A stretch of 21,346 bases of DNA from Holophaga sp. (lineage in GTDB: Bacteria > Acidobacteriota > Holophagae > Holophagales > Holophagaceae), in assembly GCA_031292735.1 (NCBI GenBank), contig JARLGP010000007.1, positions 1 through 21,346 of the forward strand, written 5' to 3'. The position numbers were made by a program, and so were the translations under genes. Below are positions 6,862-15,410 of this stretch, piece by piece (within the stretch, counting starts at the first letter, position 1; each line of letters starts with the position of its first letter). The notes below the pieces were generated by a model, which had not been told where the DNA came from, made no database searches, and saw only the letters and a program-made list of their open reading frames with translations.

Positions 6862-7443
6862 TCAGGCCTTGTCTGAATAGGCCGTTTCAATGCGACGGTC
6901 AGGAACCAGCCACATCATGGCCACAAGGACATACAACCCGCCCGCGACCCAGTGGCTGAAGAAGGCCGATGGGATGGCAAGCGCATACAGGATTGGGGAG
7001 ATCTTGCCTTTTAGATCCCTCCCCAACGCTGTGGCCAACCGCGACTGGGGCCCCAGGCTCGACAGGATGGTGCGCTGTAGCATCGCGTACGCGATGGCCG
7101 ACATCAGCAAGATCCCACCGTAAAGAGCCATTGGTGGTGCGGCGAAATGGTTCTCGCCCATCCAGGCGGTCACGAAAGGCACCAGGGATAACCAGAAAAG
7201 CAGGTGCAGGTTCGCCCACAGGATAGTGGCGCTAACCCGGGTGACGGTGTGCATCATGTGATGGTGGTTGTTCCAGTAGATCCCGAGGTAGATGAAGCTC
7301 AGAACATAACTGAGGAAAGTAGGCACTAGGATGCCCAGGGAACCAAACCCACCTCCTCGTGGCACCTTCAATTCCAGAACCATGATCGTGATTAGGATCG
7401 CCAGAACACCATCGCTGAACGCCTCCAACCTCCCTTTGCCCAT
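6862..7443 (-). CDS. TMEM175-family (DUF1211) membrane protein, probable potassium channel
   Basis: This 193-residue integral membrane protein has the family signature at its N-terminus (GRLEAFSDGVLAILITI, residues 4-20). It has about six hydrophobic segments, typical of the bacterial single-repeat TMEM175 proteins that assemble as tetramers. In characterised members the FSDG motif in helix 1 lines a potassium-permeable pore. The ATG at 7441-7443 is preceded by GGAGGGG. It points towards gabT but ends 219 bp before it, so co-transcription is uncertain. It diverges from the small gene at 7503. Channel function is inferred from the family. Confidence 0.82.
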   Translation of the reverse strand: MGKGRLEAFSDGVLAILITIMVLELKVPRGGGFGSLGILVPTFLSYVLSFIYLGIYWNNHHHMMHTVTRVSATILWANLHLLFWLSLVPFVTAWMGENHFAAPPMALYGGILLMSAIAYAMLQRTILSSLGPQSRLATALGRDLKGKISPILYALAIPSAFFSHWVAGGLYVLVAMMWLVPDRRIETAYSDKA

Positions 7444-7502
7444 GGACCCCTCCCGCAGCCAGAATGATTTAAATGAAGGGATTAAACCAGCCGTTGCGCT
7501 TC

Positions 7503-7808
7503 ATGTCCGTGACGACCGAGCCTTCCGTTTCCGCCCACCTAACCCAAAGTGCCCTGCCGCCACTGAGCAGGAAAATCGCTACCTCACGCCGGCAGAAGGC
7601 GGAAAAGGCCCGGCTTCGGCAGAAATTCATGTGGATCTTCGTGCGGGGGAAGCAGAAGCGAGTCAGACGACCGCCAACCATTGAGGGCATGGACCCTGAC
7701 GATTACATCCGCCTGAATGCCGATCCCACCTGGCTCCACCAGGAGGGCTTTTGGGAATGCCTGATGCCGGAGAACGAGGACCCCACCGGAGGTCCCCCAG
7801 GCTATTGA
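7503..7808 (+). CDS. Small uncharacterised basic protein
   Basis: This frame encodes about 101 residues from the ATG at 7503. Another in-frame ATG lies at 7473, and a shorter version could start at the Met of FMWIFVRGKQ (about 7629). No start has a good ribosome binding site. The N-terminal half is basic and likely helical (SRKIATSRRQKAEKARLRQK). The C-terminal half is acidic and aromatic, with the well-formed segment RRPPTIEGMDPDDYIRLNAD followed by PTWLHQEGFWE, which reads like a conserved bacterial domain. I cannot name its family. It is divergent from the TMEM175 gene and ends just before an IS remnant. Confidence 0.5.
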   Translation: MSVTTEPSVSAHLTQSALPPLSRKIATSRRQKAEKARLRQKFMWIFVRGKQKRVRRPPTIEGMDPDDYIRLNADPTWLHQEGFWECLMPENEDPTGGPPGY

Positions 7809-7827
7809 GGTGATGGCCGCAACCTGC

Positions 7828-8078
7828 TCAGCCGAGCAGGAGCGGGTGGATGGGGATCTTGTCCCGAATCCCCCGGACCCAGTCCAGAAACACCTCACTG
7901 ATGGCGCGCGGGTTCAGCATGCGAAAGATCCGGTCGAAGGTGTCGTGGCTGGGAATGCCGTTGGGCAGAGCCAATGGATGACAAGTGTTTACAGTTGATT
8001 TTTTACCGTTGCCCATATTGCAGCAAGAGGAATGCACGAGGGTCAGGCGCAGCATGACCCCGTCATGCGTTAACCCTG
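7828..8078 (-). pseudogene. ISAs1-family transposase remnant with possible IS end
   Basis: On the minus strand, 7974 down to 7828 translates to LALPNGIPSHDTFDRIFRML and continues through FLDWVRGIRD. This is the N-terminal conserved block of ISAs1-family transposases (PNGIPSHDTF). The catalytic DDE core is missing and the frame stops soon afterwards. Further upstream, the minus strand at about 8078 reads CAGGGTTAACGCATGAC, which has the look of an ISAs1-type terminus. If so, the IS has lost the beginning of its gene by internal deletion and everything after the first conserved block. It is non-functional. Confidence 0.6.
8052..8068. repeat. Short perfect palindrome
   Basis: GCATGAC and GTCATGC form a perfect 7-bp inverted repeat around CCC. 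It sits in the presumed end of the ISAs1 remnant, so it may be part of the IS terminus rather than an operator. Confidence 0.4.
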
Positions 8079-8234
8079 GGCCGATCCGGGCCCGTTCCCG
8101 GCCCCGGGGGCCGGCTCCCCCGCGCCCGCAGGCTCCCACCGGCGCGGCCGCCGGATGTCCCGGAGGGTGGTCCAATTCGCAATAATCTGCTGTTTCCCTT
8201 CTTGCCTTTGATGAAAAATGCTCGTTCGGAATTT

Positions 8235-8240
8235 TATACT
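8235..8240 (+). promoter_or_regulatory. livH: Candidate -10 element upstream of livH
   Basis: TATACT lies in an AT-rich patch (about 8208-8250) about 120 bp before the livH start. The hexamer 17 bp upstream, TGAAAA, is a poor -35, so this is only a candidate. An Lrp-type regulator could bind the surrounding AT-rich DNA. No defined operator can be named. Confidence 0.25.
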
Positions 8241-8360
8241 CTTCGTTACAAGCTCTTCACCAATCTGGCCGCAAAACGTTTCAACAGTCCTCCTGGAGCC
8301 CGGTTGTCCGGGCCGGGACATTCCTGGTTCCCACCCACTTCTAAAGGAGTTTAAACAGCG

Positions 8361-9233
8361 ATGTTGTTGCAGACGTTAGTAACAGGACTTGCCATAGGAG
8401 GTATTTATGCTCTTATGGCCGTGGGCTATTCCCTGGTGTACAGCATCATGGGATTCAGTAACTGGGCCTATGGCACCGTTATCATGTACGGCGCCTACGT
8501 GGCCTTCTACAGCATGACCAAGTTCGGGTTGCCCTTCTGGCTGGCGCTGGTCCTGTCCATGGTGGGCAGTGCGGCCCTGTGCGTGCTGAACGAGAAGGTG
8601 GCATACAGCCCCTTGCGGAAGCGCAAGGCGCCCTCGCTGTTCCTGATGATCAGCGCCATGGGCACCGCCATCTTCCTGGAGAACATGGTCTATGTGCTGA
8701 TCGGCGCCCACTACTTGGCGTTTCCCGAGGTGTTCCAGTCCCAGGTGCTGGAGTTCGGGGATATCACCTTGGGCTACCTGGACCTGTTCGCCATCATCTT
8801 CTCCTTCACGGCCATCTATGCCTTGAACTACTTCATCAACCATTCCCGGCTGGGGATCGGCATCCGCGCGGTCTCCTACGACAGCACCGTGGCCCAGATC
8901 AACGGGGTCAACCTGGGCCGGACCATCGGCCTGGTGTTCGTGCTGTCCGGATTCCTGGCGGGCATCTCCGGCACCTTCTTCGGCATGAAGTACATGGTCT
9001 ATCCCACCATGGGCAACATCACCAACAAGGCCTTCATCGCGGCGGTGGTCGGCGGTCTGGGCAGCCTGCCCGGGGCGGTGATCGGAGGCGTGGTGCTGGG
9101 CATCCTGGAATCCCTGGTGAGCGTCTACGTGTCGTCCACCTACCGGGATGTGTTCAGCTTTTCGTTCCTGATCGTTTTGCTCATTTTCCTGCCCTTGGGT
9201 CTCCTGGGCAAAAACCTGGAAGAGAAAGTCTGA
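8361..9233 (+). CDS. livH: Branched-chain-type amino acid ABC transporter permease
   Basis: This 290-residue inner-membrane protein has about eight hydrophobic segments and the family features of LivH. These are GLAIGGIYALMAVGYSLVYS at the N-terminus, the cytoplasmic coupling region GIRAVSYDSTVAQINGVNLG (about 170-189), and GGLGSLPGAVIGGVVLG near the C-terminus. It would form the translocation pore with LivM. The start is preceded by AAAGGAG at good spacing. It is first in a tight run of five importer genes. The true substrate may be another amino acid, because Liv-type systems vary widely. Confidence 0.9.
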   Translation: MLLQTLVTGLAIGGIYALMAVGYSLVYSIMGFSNWAYGTVIMYGAYVAFYSMTKFGLPFWLALVLSMVGSAALCVLNEKVAYSPLRKRKAPSLFLMISAMGTAIFLENMVYVLIGAHYLAFPEVFQSQVLEFGDITLGYLDLFAIIFSFTAIYALNYFINHSRLGIGIRAVSYDSTVAQINGVNLGRTIGLVFVLSGFLAGISGTFFGMKYMVYPTMGNITNKAFIAAVVGGLGSLPGAVIGGVVLGILESLVSVYVSSTYRDVFSFSFLIVLLIFLPLGLLGKNLEEKV

Positions 9234-9247
9234 GGAGGACACAGAGC

Positions 9248-10147
9248 ATGTGGTTCTACATTCAAGGCATCCTGTGTCTGGCCATGATCAACATCATCGC
9301 CGTGCTGGGCGTGACCGTATTCACCGGCTTCACCGGCCTGTTCTCGCTGGGACACGCCGCCTTCATCGCCAGCGGCGCCTATACCGCGGCCATCCTCACC
9401 CACTTCTACGGGGTCGACTTCTACCTTGCCCTGGCGGCGGGGGCCCTGGTCAGCGGGCTGCTCAGCCTGGTGATCGGCGTGCCCACCCTGCGGGCCAAAC
9501 TGCGCAGTGACTATTTCGCCATCGCCACCTTGGGTTTTGGCGAAGCCTTCAAGATGATCCTGGAGAACATGTCCATCACGCAGGGGGCGCGCGGCCTGCC
9601 GGGCATCACCACCTACGCCAACTTCACCAACATTCTAGTGCTCCTGATCATCACCGTCTTCGTCACCATCCATTTCGTGTTCTCCAAGTACGGGCGGATG
9701 GCGGTGGCGGCCCGGGAAGATGCCACTGCGGCCGAGATGATGGGCATCAACCTGTTCAGGGTGCAGTTGCGTTCTTTGTTCTTCAGCGCCACCCTGGCCG
9801 GTCTTGCCGGCGGATTGTTCGCCCACTACCTGGGCTTCATCCAGCCGAGCCTGTTCACCGGGGCCCAATCCTCCATGCTGGTGATCGCGGTGGTGACCGG
9901 GGGCATGGGCAGCATCACCGGTCCGATCCTGGCGGCGCTGCTGTTCGCCACCATCCCGGAGGCCCTGCGCATGGCCAACATGTGGCGCATGGTGACCTAC
10001 GGCGCCGTGCTGGTGGCGATCATGGTGCTGCGCCCCCAGGGCATTCTGGGCTACCGGGAATTCACCATCCGGGGAACCATCAACCTGTTCCGGCGCCTGT
10101 TCGGCAAGGGCGGGAACCTCGACCAACCGAAGGGGACGGTGGCCTAG
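9248..10147 (+). CDS. livM: Branched-chain-type amino acid ABC transporter permease
   Basis: This 299-residue inner-membrane permease begins MWFYIQGILCL at the ATG 14 bp after livH, with AGGAGG overlapping the end of livH. It shows the LivM signatures FTGLFSLGHAAFIASGAY (about 26-43), a coupling loop AAREDATAAEMMGIN and GGMGSITGPILAAL. It is the short form without the N-terminal extension of the E. coli protein. It pairs with LivH. Its stop is 2 bp before livG. Confidence 0.9.
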   Translation: MWFYIQGILCLAMINIIAVLGVTVFTGFTGLFSLGHAAFIASGAYTAAILTHFYGVDFYLALAAGALVSGLLSLVIGVPTLRAKLRSDYFAIATLGFGEAFKMILENMSITQGARGLPGITTYANFTNILVLLIITVFVTIHFVFSKYGRMAVAAREDATAAEMMGINLFRVQLRSLFFSATLAGLAGGLFAHYLGFIQPSLFTGAQSSMLVIAVVTGGMGSITGPILAALLFATIPEALRMANMWRMVTYGAVLVAIMVLRPQGILGYREFTIRGTINLFRRLFGKGGNLDQPKGTVA

Positions 10148-10149
10148 CC

Positions 10150-10929
10150 ATGGCGAACATTCTCGAAACCAAGAACCTGTCCAAGCATTTCGGCGGCATC
10201 GTCGCCTGCAACGGCCTTTCCTTCGCCGCCCAGGAAGGCATGATCACCGGGGTGATCGGTCCCAATGGCGCCGGCAAGACCACCATCTTCAATCTGGTGA
10301 CCGGGGTCTACCGCCCCACCAGCGGAGAGATCCTGTTCCAGGGCCAGGCCATCGGCGGCATCCGGCCGGACCAGGTGGTCAAGCGGGGCATCACCCGGAC
10401 CTTCCAGAACATCCGCCTGTTCAGGAACCTGTCCCTGCTTGAGAACGTGGTCATCGCCCTGGACCTGCGGCATACCACCTACGGGATCTTCCGCGCCCTG
10501 ACCCGGATGTGGGGGGTGGGCCGGAAGGAGAAGGAACTGCGCCGGACGGCCATGGATTACCTGGACACCGTCGGCCTGGCGGACCGGCCCATGGCCCGCG
10601 CGGACAGCCTGCCCTACGGCCTGCAGCGCAAGCTGGAGATCGCCCGGGCCCTGGCCCTGGAACCCAGGCTGCTGCTGTTGGACGAGCCGGCGGCAGGCAT
10701 GAATCCTGAAGAGTCCATGGCGCTGGCGGACCTGATCCGGGCCGTGAAGAGCCGTTTCGATCTCACCGTCCTATTGATCGAACACCACATGGACGTCGTC
10801 ATGGAACTTTGCGACCACATCGTCGTCATGAACTTCGGCGAAAAGCTGGCGGAGGGCACGCCGGCGGAAATCCAGAACAACCCGGCCGTGCTCACAGCCT
10901 ATTTGGGCGAGGATTACGAACGTGCTTAA
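10150..10929 (+). CDS. livG: Liv-type ABC transporter ATP-binding protein
   Basis: This 259-residue cytoplasmic ATPase has Walker A GPNGAGKTT at residues 37-45, a Q-loop in the FQNIRLF region, Walker B LLLLDEPAAGM and an H-loop histidine in IEHHMD. The signature motif is the LivG-type YGLQRKLEIARAL rather than classical LSGGQ. It powers transport together with LivF. It starts 2 bp after livM and overlaps livF by 8 bp, indicating translational coupling. Confidence 0.92.
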   Translation: MANILETKNLSKHFGGIVACNGLSFAAQEGMITGVIGPNGAGKTTIFNLVTGVYRPTSGEILFQGQAIGGIRPDQVVKRGITRTFQNIRLFRNLSLLENVVIALDLRHTTYGIFRALTRMWGVGRKEKELRRTAMDYLDTVGLADRPMARADSLPYGLQRKLEIARALALEPRLLLLDEPAAGMNPEESMALADLIRAVKSRFDLTVLLIEHHMDVVMELCDHIVVMNFGEKLAEGTPAEIQNNPAVLTAYLGEDYERA

Positions 10930-11629
10930 AATCCAGGACCTCAATGTGTTCTATGGCCAGATCCACGCCCTGCGGGATCTTTCCCTGGAGGTGCGCAAGG
11001 GACAGATCGTTTCGATGGTGGGCGCCAACGGGGCCGGAAAGTCCACCCTGATGATGACCATTGCCAGGATCCTCAAGGCCAAGAGCGGCAGCATCCTGGT
11101 GGATGGCAAGCCGCTGGTGGCCGAGGCCAGCCAGGTGCTGGGCCAGGGCGTCTGCCTGGTGCCGGAGCGGCGGCGGCTCTACGCCAACCTCACGGTCAAG
11201 GAGAACCTGATGATGGGCGCCTACCTGCGCCGGGACAAGGCCGGCATCACCGAGGACATGGAGAAGATGCTGGACCTGTTCCCGATCATGCGCGAGCGCA
11301 TCAAGCAGTACGCCGGGACCCTGTCCGGCGGCGAGCAGCAGATGCTTGCCATCGCCCGGGGGCTGATGGGCCGGCCCAGGATCCTGATGCTGGACGAGCC
11401 GTCCCTGGGGCTGGCGCCACTGATCATCCAGGTGGTGTTCAAGACCATCCAGGAGGTCCGGAGCCAGGGCATGACCATTTTCATGACCGAACAGAACGCC
11501 AACAAGGCCCTGGCCATCTCGGACTATGCCTACGTGATCGAGACCGGCCGGAGCGTGCTGTCGGGTCCCGGGCAGGACCTGCTGCGCGACCCCATGGTGA
11601 AGAGGGCCTACCTGGGAATCAAGCACTAG
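10922..11629 (+). CDS. livF: Liv-type ABC transporter ATP-binding protein
   Basis: This 235-residue cytoplasmic ATPase starts at a GTG that overlaps the end of livG. It has Walker A GANGAGKST (34-42), signature LSGGEQQ, Walker B ILMLDEPSLGL and the H-region FMTEQNAN. Length and motifs match LivF. It is the second nucleotide-binding subunit of the importer. Confidence 0.92.
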   Translation: MLKIQDLNVFYGQIHALRDLSLEVRKGQIVSMVGANGAGKSTLMMTIARILKAKSGSILVDGKPLVAEASQVLGQGVCLVPERRRLYANLTVKENLMMGAYLRRDKAGITEDMEKMLDLFPIMRERIKQYAGTLSGGEQQMLAIARGLMGRPRILMLDEPSLGLAPLIIQVVFKTIQEVRSQGMTIFMTEQNANKALAISDYAYVIETGRSVLSGPGQDLLRDPMVKRAYLGIKH

Positions 11630-11657
11630 CCCGCATTGCAACAACCGCATCACCCCA

Positions 11658-11681
11658 TGCTTTCCGCCCTGGGCGGAAGCA
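11658..11681 (+). other. Intercistronic hairpin between livF and binding-protein gene
   Basis: TGCTTTCCGCC and GGCGGAAGCA pair with one bulge around CTG. No T tract follows, so it is not an obvious terminator. Such hairpins between transporter and binding-protein genes can stabilise segments of the mRNA or attenuate read-through. Confidence 0.4.
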
Positions 11682-11720
11682 GGAACCACTCCCATCCCAA
11701 CCACCACCCGCGGAGGAACC

Positions 11721-12869
11721 ATGAAGAAAGCACTCACGTTCGCGCTGCTGCCGCTTCTGGCCTTGGCAGCTCAATTCGGCAGGGCGGCCGAACCCATCAA
11801 GATCGGCCAGGTGGTCACCCTGACCGGAAGCAACGCGCCCTGGGGCATCCCGGAACACAACGCCCTGAAGGACGAGATCGCCCGGATCAATGCCACCGGC
11901 GGACTCCTCGGCCGGCAAGTCCAGTTGATCGCCTATGACTACAAGGGCGACCAGCTGGAGGGCGTCAATGTCGCCAAGCGGCTGGTGGGCGACGGCGTCT
12001 GCGCCATCATCGGTCCCGGTTCCAGCGGCACGGGCATCGCCATGACCGCCGTGACCGAAGCGGCCGGCATCCCCATGATGGCGACTTCCGCAACCAATCC
12101 CAAGGTGACCTTCAATTACGACACCAAGCGGCCGATTCGCACCGCCTTCCGCGCCTGCTTCATCGACCCCTTCCAGGGCTCCGTGGCGGCCAAGTTCATC
12201 ACCTCGGACCTCAAGGCCAAGCGCTGCGCGGTCATCTTCGACGTGGGCTCGGACTATTCCCAGGGCCTGGACCAGTACTTCCGGGAATACCTGGCGAAGT
12301 TCGGCGGATCCGTGGTGGCACGGGAAGGCTACCGTTCCGGCGAGATGGACTTCCGGGCCATCCTGGGCAAGATCAGGAGCTGCAAGCCCGAGGTCATCTA
12401 CCTGCCCACCGACATGACCCAGGCGGCCATGATCATGAAGCAAGGCCGGGGCCTGGGCCTCAAGTGCGTATTCGTCAGCGATGACAGCTGCGACACCCCC
12501 GACGTGCTGCCCCTGGCCGGCAATGCCGCGGAAGGCGCCTACTTCACCAACCTGACCAGCCTTGAGGATCCCACCATCAAGGGCTGGATCTCTGCCTACC
12601 GGGCCAAGTACGGCGCCGAGCCGATCCTGCCCAACTGCGTCATGGCGGTGGATGCCATGCGCGCCGTCGCCGCCGCCATCACCAAGGGCAAGAGCGCGGA
12701 GCCGGCCAAGATCATCGCCCAGCTGGAAAACCTCAAGGACGTCCCGGTGCTCACCGGCAAACTGACCATCGACCCGGCCACCCACAACCCCATCAACAAG
12801 CCCTGCGTGGTGGAGACCGTCCAGCACGGCACCATCAAGTATCTGAAACGTTTTGAAAAGATCGACTAG
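11721..12869 (+). CDS. Periplasmic substrate-binding protein of the Liv-type importer
   Basis: This 382-residue protein has a clear signal peptide (KK followed by a hydrophobic core to about residue 20, ending FGRAAEP). It lacks a lipobox and should be soluble in the periplasm. The mature part is a type I periplasmic binding fold (Peripla_BP_6): PIKIGQVVTLTGSNAPWG, GPGSSGTGIAMTAVTEAAGI and VIFDVGSDYSQGLDQYF. It captures the amino acid and delivers it to LivHM. GGAGGA lies before the ATG. It follows the four transporter genes and precedes the two lyase genes, so its ligand is probably the lyase substrate or a relative. The ligand cannot be read from the sequence. Confidence 0.88.
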   Translation: MKKALTFALLPLLALAAQFGRAAEPIKIGQVVTLTGSNAPWGIPEHNALKDEIARINATGGLLGRQVQLIAYDYKGDQLEGVNVAKRLVGDGVCAIIGPGSSGTGIAMTAVTEAAGIPMMATSATNPKVTFNYDTKRPIRTAFRACFIDPFQGSVAAKFITSDLKAKRCAVIFDVGSDYSQGLDQYFREYLAKFGGSVVAREGYRSGEMDFRAILGKIRSCKPEVIYLPTDMTQAAMIMKQGRGLGLKCVFVSDDSCDTPDVLPLAGNAAEGAYFTNLTSLEDPTIKGWISAYRAKYGAEPILPNCVMAVDAMRAVAAAITKGKSAEPAKIIAQLENLKDVPVLTGKLTIDPATHNPINKPCVVETVQHGTIKYLKRFEKID

Positions 12870-12904
12870 GCCAATGGCCGGCCCCGCTTCTGCAATCCAA
12901 CCAC

Positions 12905-12922
12905 TTCCCGCTGCGGCGGGGA
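12905..12922 (+). promoter_or_regulatory. Small hairpin next to the lyase ribosome binding site
   Basis: TTCCCGC pairs with GCGGGGA around TGCG (one G-T pair), ending just before the AGAGGA ribosome binding site of the gene at 12936. It could modulate translation or slow read-through. No T tract follows. Confidence 0.3.
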
Positions 12923-12935
12923 AAAGAGGAATCGA

Positions 12936-14120
12936 ATGAAAAACGGAATGATGACCAAGCTCACCCACATGGGCGCCAAGATCGACATGCCCGGCACCTC
13001 CACGCCCAAGGTGCCGGCCCTGCACATGAACGCGGCCTACTGCTTCGAGGATGCTGAAACCCTGGCCGCGGTGAACCGGAACGAACTGCCGGGTTACCTC
13101 TACGGGCGCACCAGCAACCCCACCAACGACTGCTTGCGCGAGATCCTCACCGCCATCGATGAGGGTGCCGCCTCGCAGGTCTATGCCACCGGCATGGGCG
13201 CCATCTCCATGGCGGTCATATCCAACATCAAGGCCGGCGACCACATCCTGGTGAACAAGGTCGTCTTCGGAACCAGCTACAAGTTCTTCCGGGCCGAGAT
13301 GCACGACAAGTTCGGGGTGGAGGTGAGCTTCGTGGACTTCCAGCAGGAGGACCTGGAGCGCCACTTCCGGCCCAACACCAAGCTGGTCTACATGGAGACC
13401 ATCGCCAACCCCACCTGCGACGTCATCGACATCCGCAAGGTGGCCCGCAGCGCCCACGCCCACGGCTGTCTCCTGATCGTCGACAACACTTTCGCCACCC
13501 CGCCGGTCTGCCGGCCCCTCACCCTCGGCGCGGACATGGTGGTCTACAGCGCCACCAAGTTCATGAGCGGCCATAGCGACATCCTCGCCGGCGTGATCGT
13601 GGCGAACCAGAGTTCCCTCATCGACCACATCACCGACGTGGGCCACTCCTACGGACCGATCATGAGCCCGTTCGACGCCTGGCTGCTGATCCGCAGCATG
13701 CGCACCCTGGAGATCCGCCTGGCCCAGCACAGCCACAGCGCCATGACCGCGGCGGAATACTTCCAGAACCACAAGAAGGTCCGGCAGACCCTGTATTCCG
13801 GCCTGGCCAGCTCCCCTTCCCACCAGGTGGCCAAGGAGACCTTCGGCCGGGGCCTGTTCGGCGGCATGGTCAGCATCGACCTGGGCACCGAACAGAACGT
13901 CAACGACGTGATCCGGAACTTCAAGATGGTCAAGCTGGTGCCCAGCCTCGGGGCCTTCTCCACGACCGTCAGCGACACCAAGACCTCCCACGGGGCCATG
14001 ACCAAGGAGGAACGCGACAAGGCGGGACTCTCCGACGGCCTCCTGCGCATCTCCATCGGCCTGGAGGACGTCGAGGACATCATCGAGGACTTCGACCAGG
14101 CCCTCAAGGCCATCCGCTAA
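12936..14120 (+). CDS. PLP-dependent Cys/Met-metabolism lyase A (methionine gamma-lyase-like)
   Basis: This 394-residue enzyme belongs to the cystathionine/methionine lyase fold. The partner-subunit phosphate contacts Tyr56 and Arg58 (YGRTSNPT), the cofactor aspartate Asp183 (VDNTF), the PLP lysine Lys208 (YSATKF) and the carboxylate-binding arginine in LLRISIGLED are all present. The active-site tyrosine of the LYGCT block, which stacks on PLP (Tyr114 in Pseudomonas putida methionine gamma-lyase), is Phe111 here, and the specificity cysteine is Thr113. It probably catalyses gamma- or beta-elimination on a sulfur or hydroxylated amino acid, giving a 2-oxoacid and ammonia. A strong ribosome binding site precedes it. 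It lies in tandem with a second paralogue. The exact substrate is open. Confidence 0.82.
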   Translation: MKNGMMTKLTHMGAKIDMPGTSTPKVPALHMNAAYCFEDAETLAAVNRNELPGYLYGRTSNPTNDCLREILTAIDEGAASQVYATGMGAISMAVISNIKAGDHILVNKVVFGTSYKFFRAEMHDKFGVEVSFVDFQQEDLERHFRPNTKLVYMETIANPTCDVIDIRKVARSAHAHGCLLIVDNTFATPPVCRPLTLGADMVVYSATKFMSGHSDILAGVIVANQSSLIDHITDVGHSYGPIMSPFDAWLLIRSMRTLEIRLAQHSHSAMTAAEYFQNHKKVRQTLYSGLASSPSHQVAKETFGRGLFGGMVSIDLGTEQNVNDVIRNFKMVKLVPSLGAFSTTVSDTKTSHGAMTKEERDKAGLSDGLLRISIGLEDVEDIIEDFDQALKAIR

Positions 14121-14169
14121 GCCGTTGTTAAGGAACAACCCCCAAAGGTTCTCGATCAGAGGAAATGCC

Positions 14170-15354
14170 ATGAAAAACAAGAAATTCAGCCGGGCGACGG
14201 AGATCCTGCACCAGGGAGCCTACCTCCATGGCAATCGGGACATGCCGGAAACCGCCCCCATCTACCTCAGCACCGCCTTCAACGTGGAGGACCTGGACGC
14301 CCTGGAGGCCCTGTACCAGGCCAAGGGCTACACCTACATCCGGACCCGGAATCCCAACCGCAACGCCCTGGCCGAACTCGTGAGCTACCTGGAGGGCGGC
14401 GAGGCCTCCCTGGCCTTCAACTGCGGCATGGCGGCCATCACCACCACCATGATGGCGCTGCTGGCCCAGGGCGATCACGTCCTTTCCGACCAGACCCTCT
14501 ACGGCGAAACCCTGCAACTGTTCAGCGAGCAGTTCAAGAAGTACGGCATCGAGGTCAGCTTCGCCGACTTCACCGACCTGGAATCGATCCGGCGCGGGCT
14601 CAGGCCCAACACCAAGGTGCTCTACACCGAAACCATCTCCAACCCCATGATCACGGTGGTGGACGTGGAGGCGGTGGCGGCCATCGCCCATGAGCACGGG
14701 GCCAGGCTGGTGGTGGACAACACCTTCACCACCTCGGTGGCGCTGCAGCCCCTGAAGCTGGGGGCCGACGCCAGCATCAACAGCCTGACCAAGTTCGCCA
14801 ACGGGCACAGCGACGCCATCGCCGGCAGCGTCACCGGTTCGGAAGCCCTGGTGAAGAAGGTCTACGCCCTGCAGGTGCTGCTGGGCACCACCTCCGACGC
14901 CTTCACCTCCTGGCTGGTCCAGCGGGGCATCCGGACCATGGACCTCCGGGTTCAGCGCCAGATGGACAACGCCACCAAGCTGGCCGCGGCCCTGGAGCAG
15001 AACCCCCACGTACTCAAGGTGAACCACCCGAGCCTGGCCAGCCATCCCCAGCATGAACTGGCCCGACGAATCCTGAAGAACGGGTTCGGCGCCATGCTCA
15101 GCTTCGTGATGCCCGACGACCGGGCCAAGGTCAACGCCTTCCTGCGCAAGCTGAACCTCGCCCACTATGCCATGACCCTGGGCGGCTACCGCACCACCCT
15201 GTCCCACCCGGTGAGTTCCTCCCACCATGGGCTGTCCGAAGCGGAGCGCCGGAAGATGGGCATCAGCTTCGGCCTGATGCGGGTCTCGGTGGGCATCGAG
15301 GACGCCGACGACCTGATCGCCGACTTCAGCCAGGCGCTCGAGGCCTTCAGGTAA
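14170..15354 (+). CDS. PLP-dependent Cys/Met-metabolism lyase B (methionine gamma-lyase-like paralogue)
   Basis: Also 394 residues, it is collinear with lyase A, so equivalent residues share numbers: Tyr56/Arg58, Asp183, Lys208 (SLTKF). Unlike lyase A it keeps the catalytic tyrosine (Tyr111 in LYGET), but the following specificity position is Glu113 where methionine gamma-lyases have Cys. The usual SPxDA segment before the R-G-I-(K/R)-T block is replaced by SDAFTSW, changing the substrate pocket wall. The ATG at 14170 is chosen over an in-frame upstream start because AGAGGA precedes it and [16 protein letters not shown] is the normal family N-terminus. It is 49 bp after lyase A, so they are co-transcribed. 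It could be a cystathionine, homocysteine or methionine lyase, or a sulfhydrylase. Confidence 0.82.
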   Translation: MKNKKFSRATEILHQGAYLHGNRDMPETAPIYLSTAFNVEDLDALEALYQAKGYTYIRTRNPNRNALAELVSYLEGGEASLAFNCGMAAITTTMMALLAQGDHVLSDQTLYGETLQLFSEQFKKYGIEVSFADFTDLESIRRGLRPNTKVLYTETISNPMITVVDVEAVAAIAHEHGARLVVDNTFTTSVALQPLKLGADASINSLTKFANGHSDAIAGSVTGSEALVKKVYALQVLLGTTSDAFTSWLVQRGIRTMDLRVQRQMDNATKLAAALEQNPHVLKVNHPSLASHPQHELARRILKNGFGAMLSFVMPDDRAKVNAFLRKLNLAHYAMTLGGYRTTLSHPVSSSHHGLSEAERRKMGISFGLMRVSVGIEDADDLIADFSQALEAFR

Positions 15355-15410
15355 CATCCCTATCCTTCCTCACCCTGGAATGCGCCCGCACACCCAAGCG
15401 GCCTGTCCGG

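Noticed and set aside
12870..12935. SAM or other riboswitch before the Cys/Met lyase genes
   Set aside because: The gap is only 66 bp and holds a single small hairpin. No SAM riboswitch core could fit.
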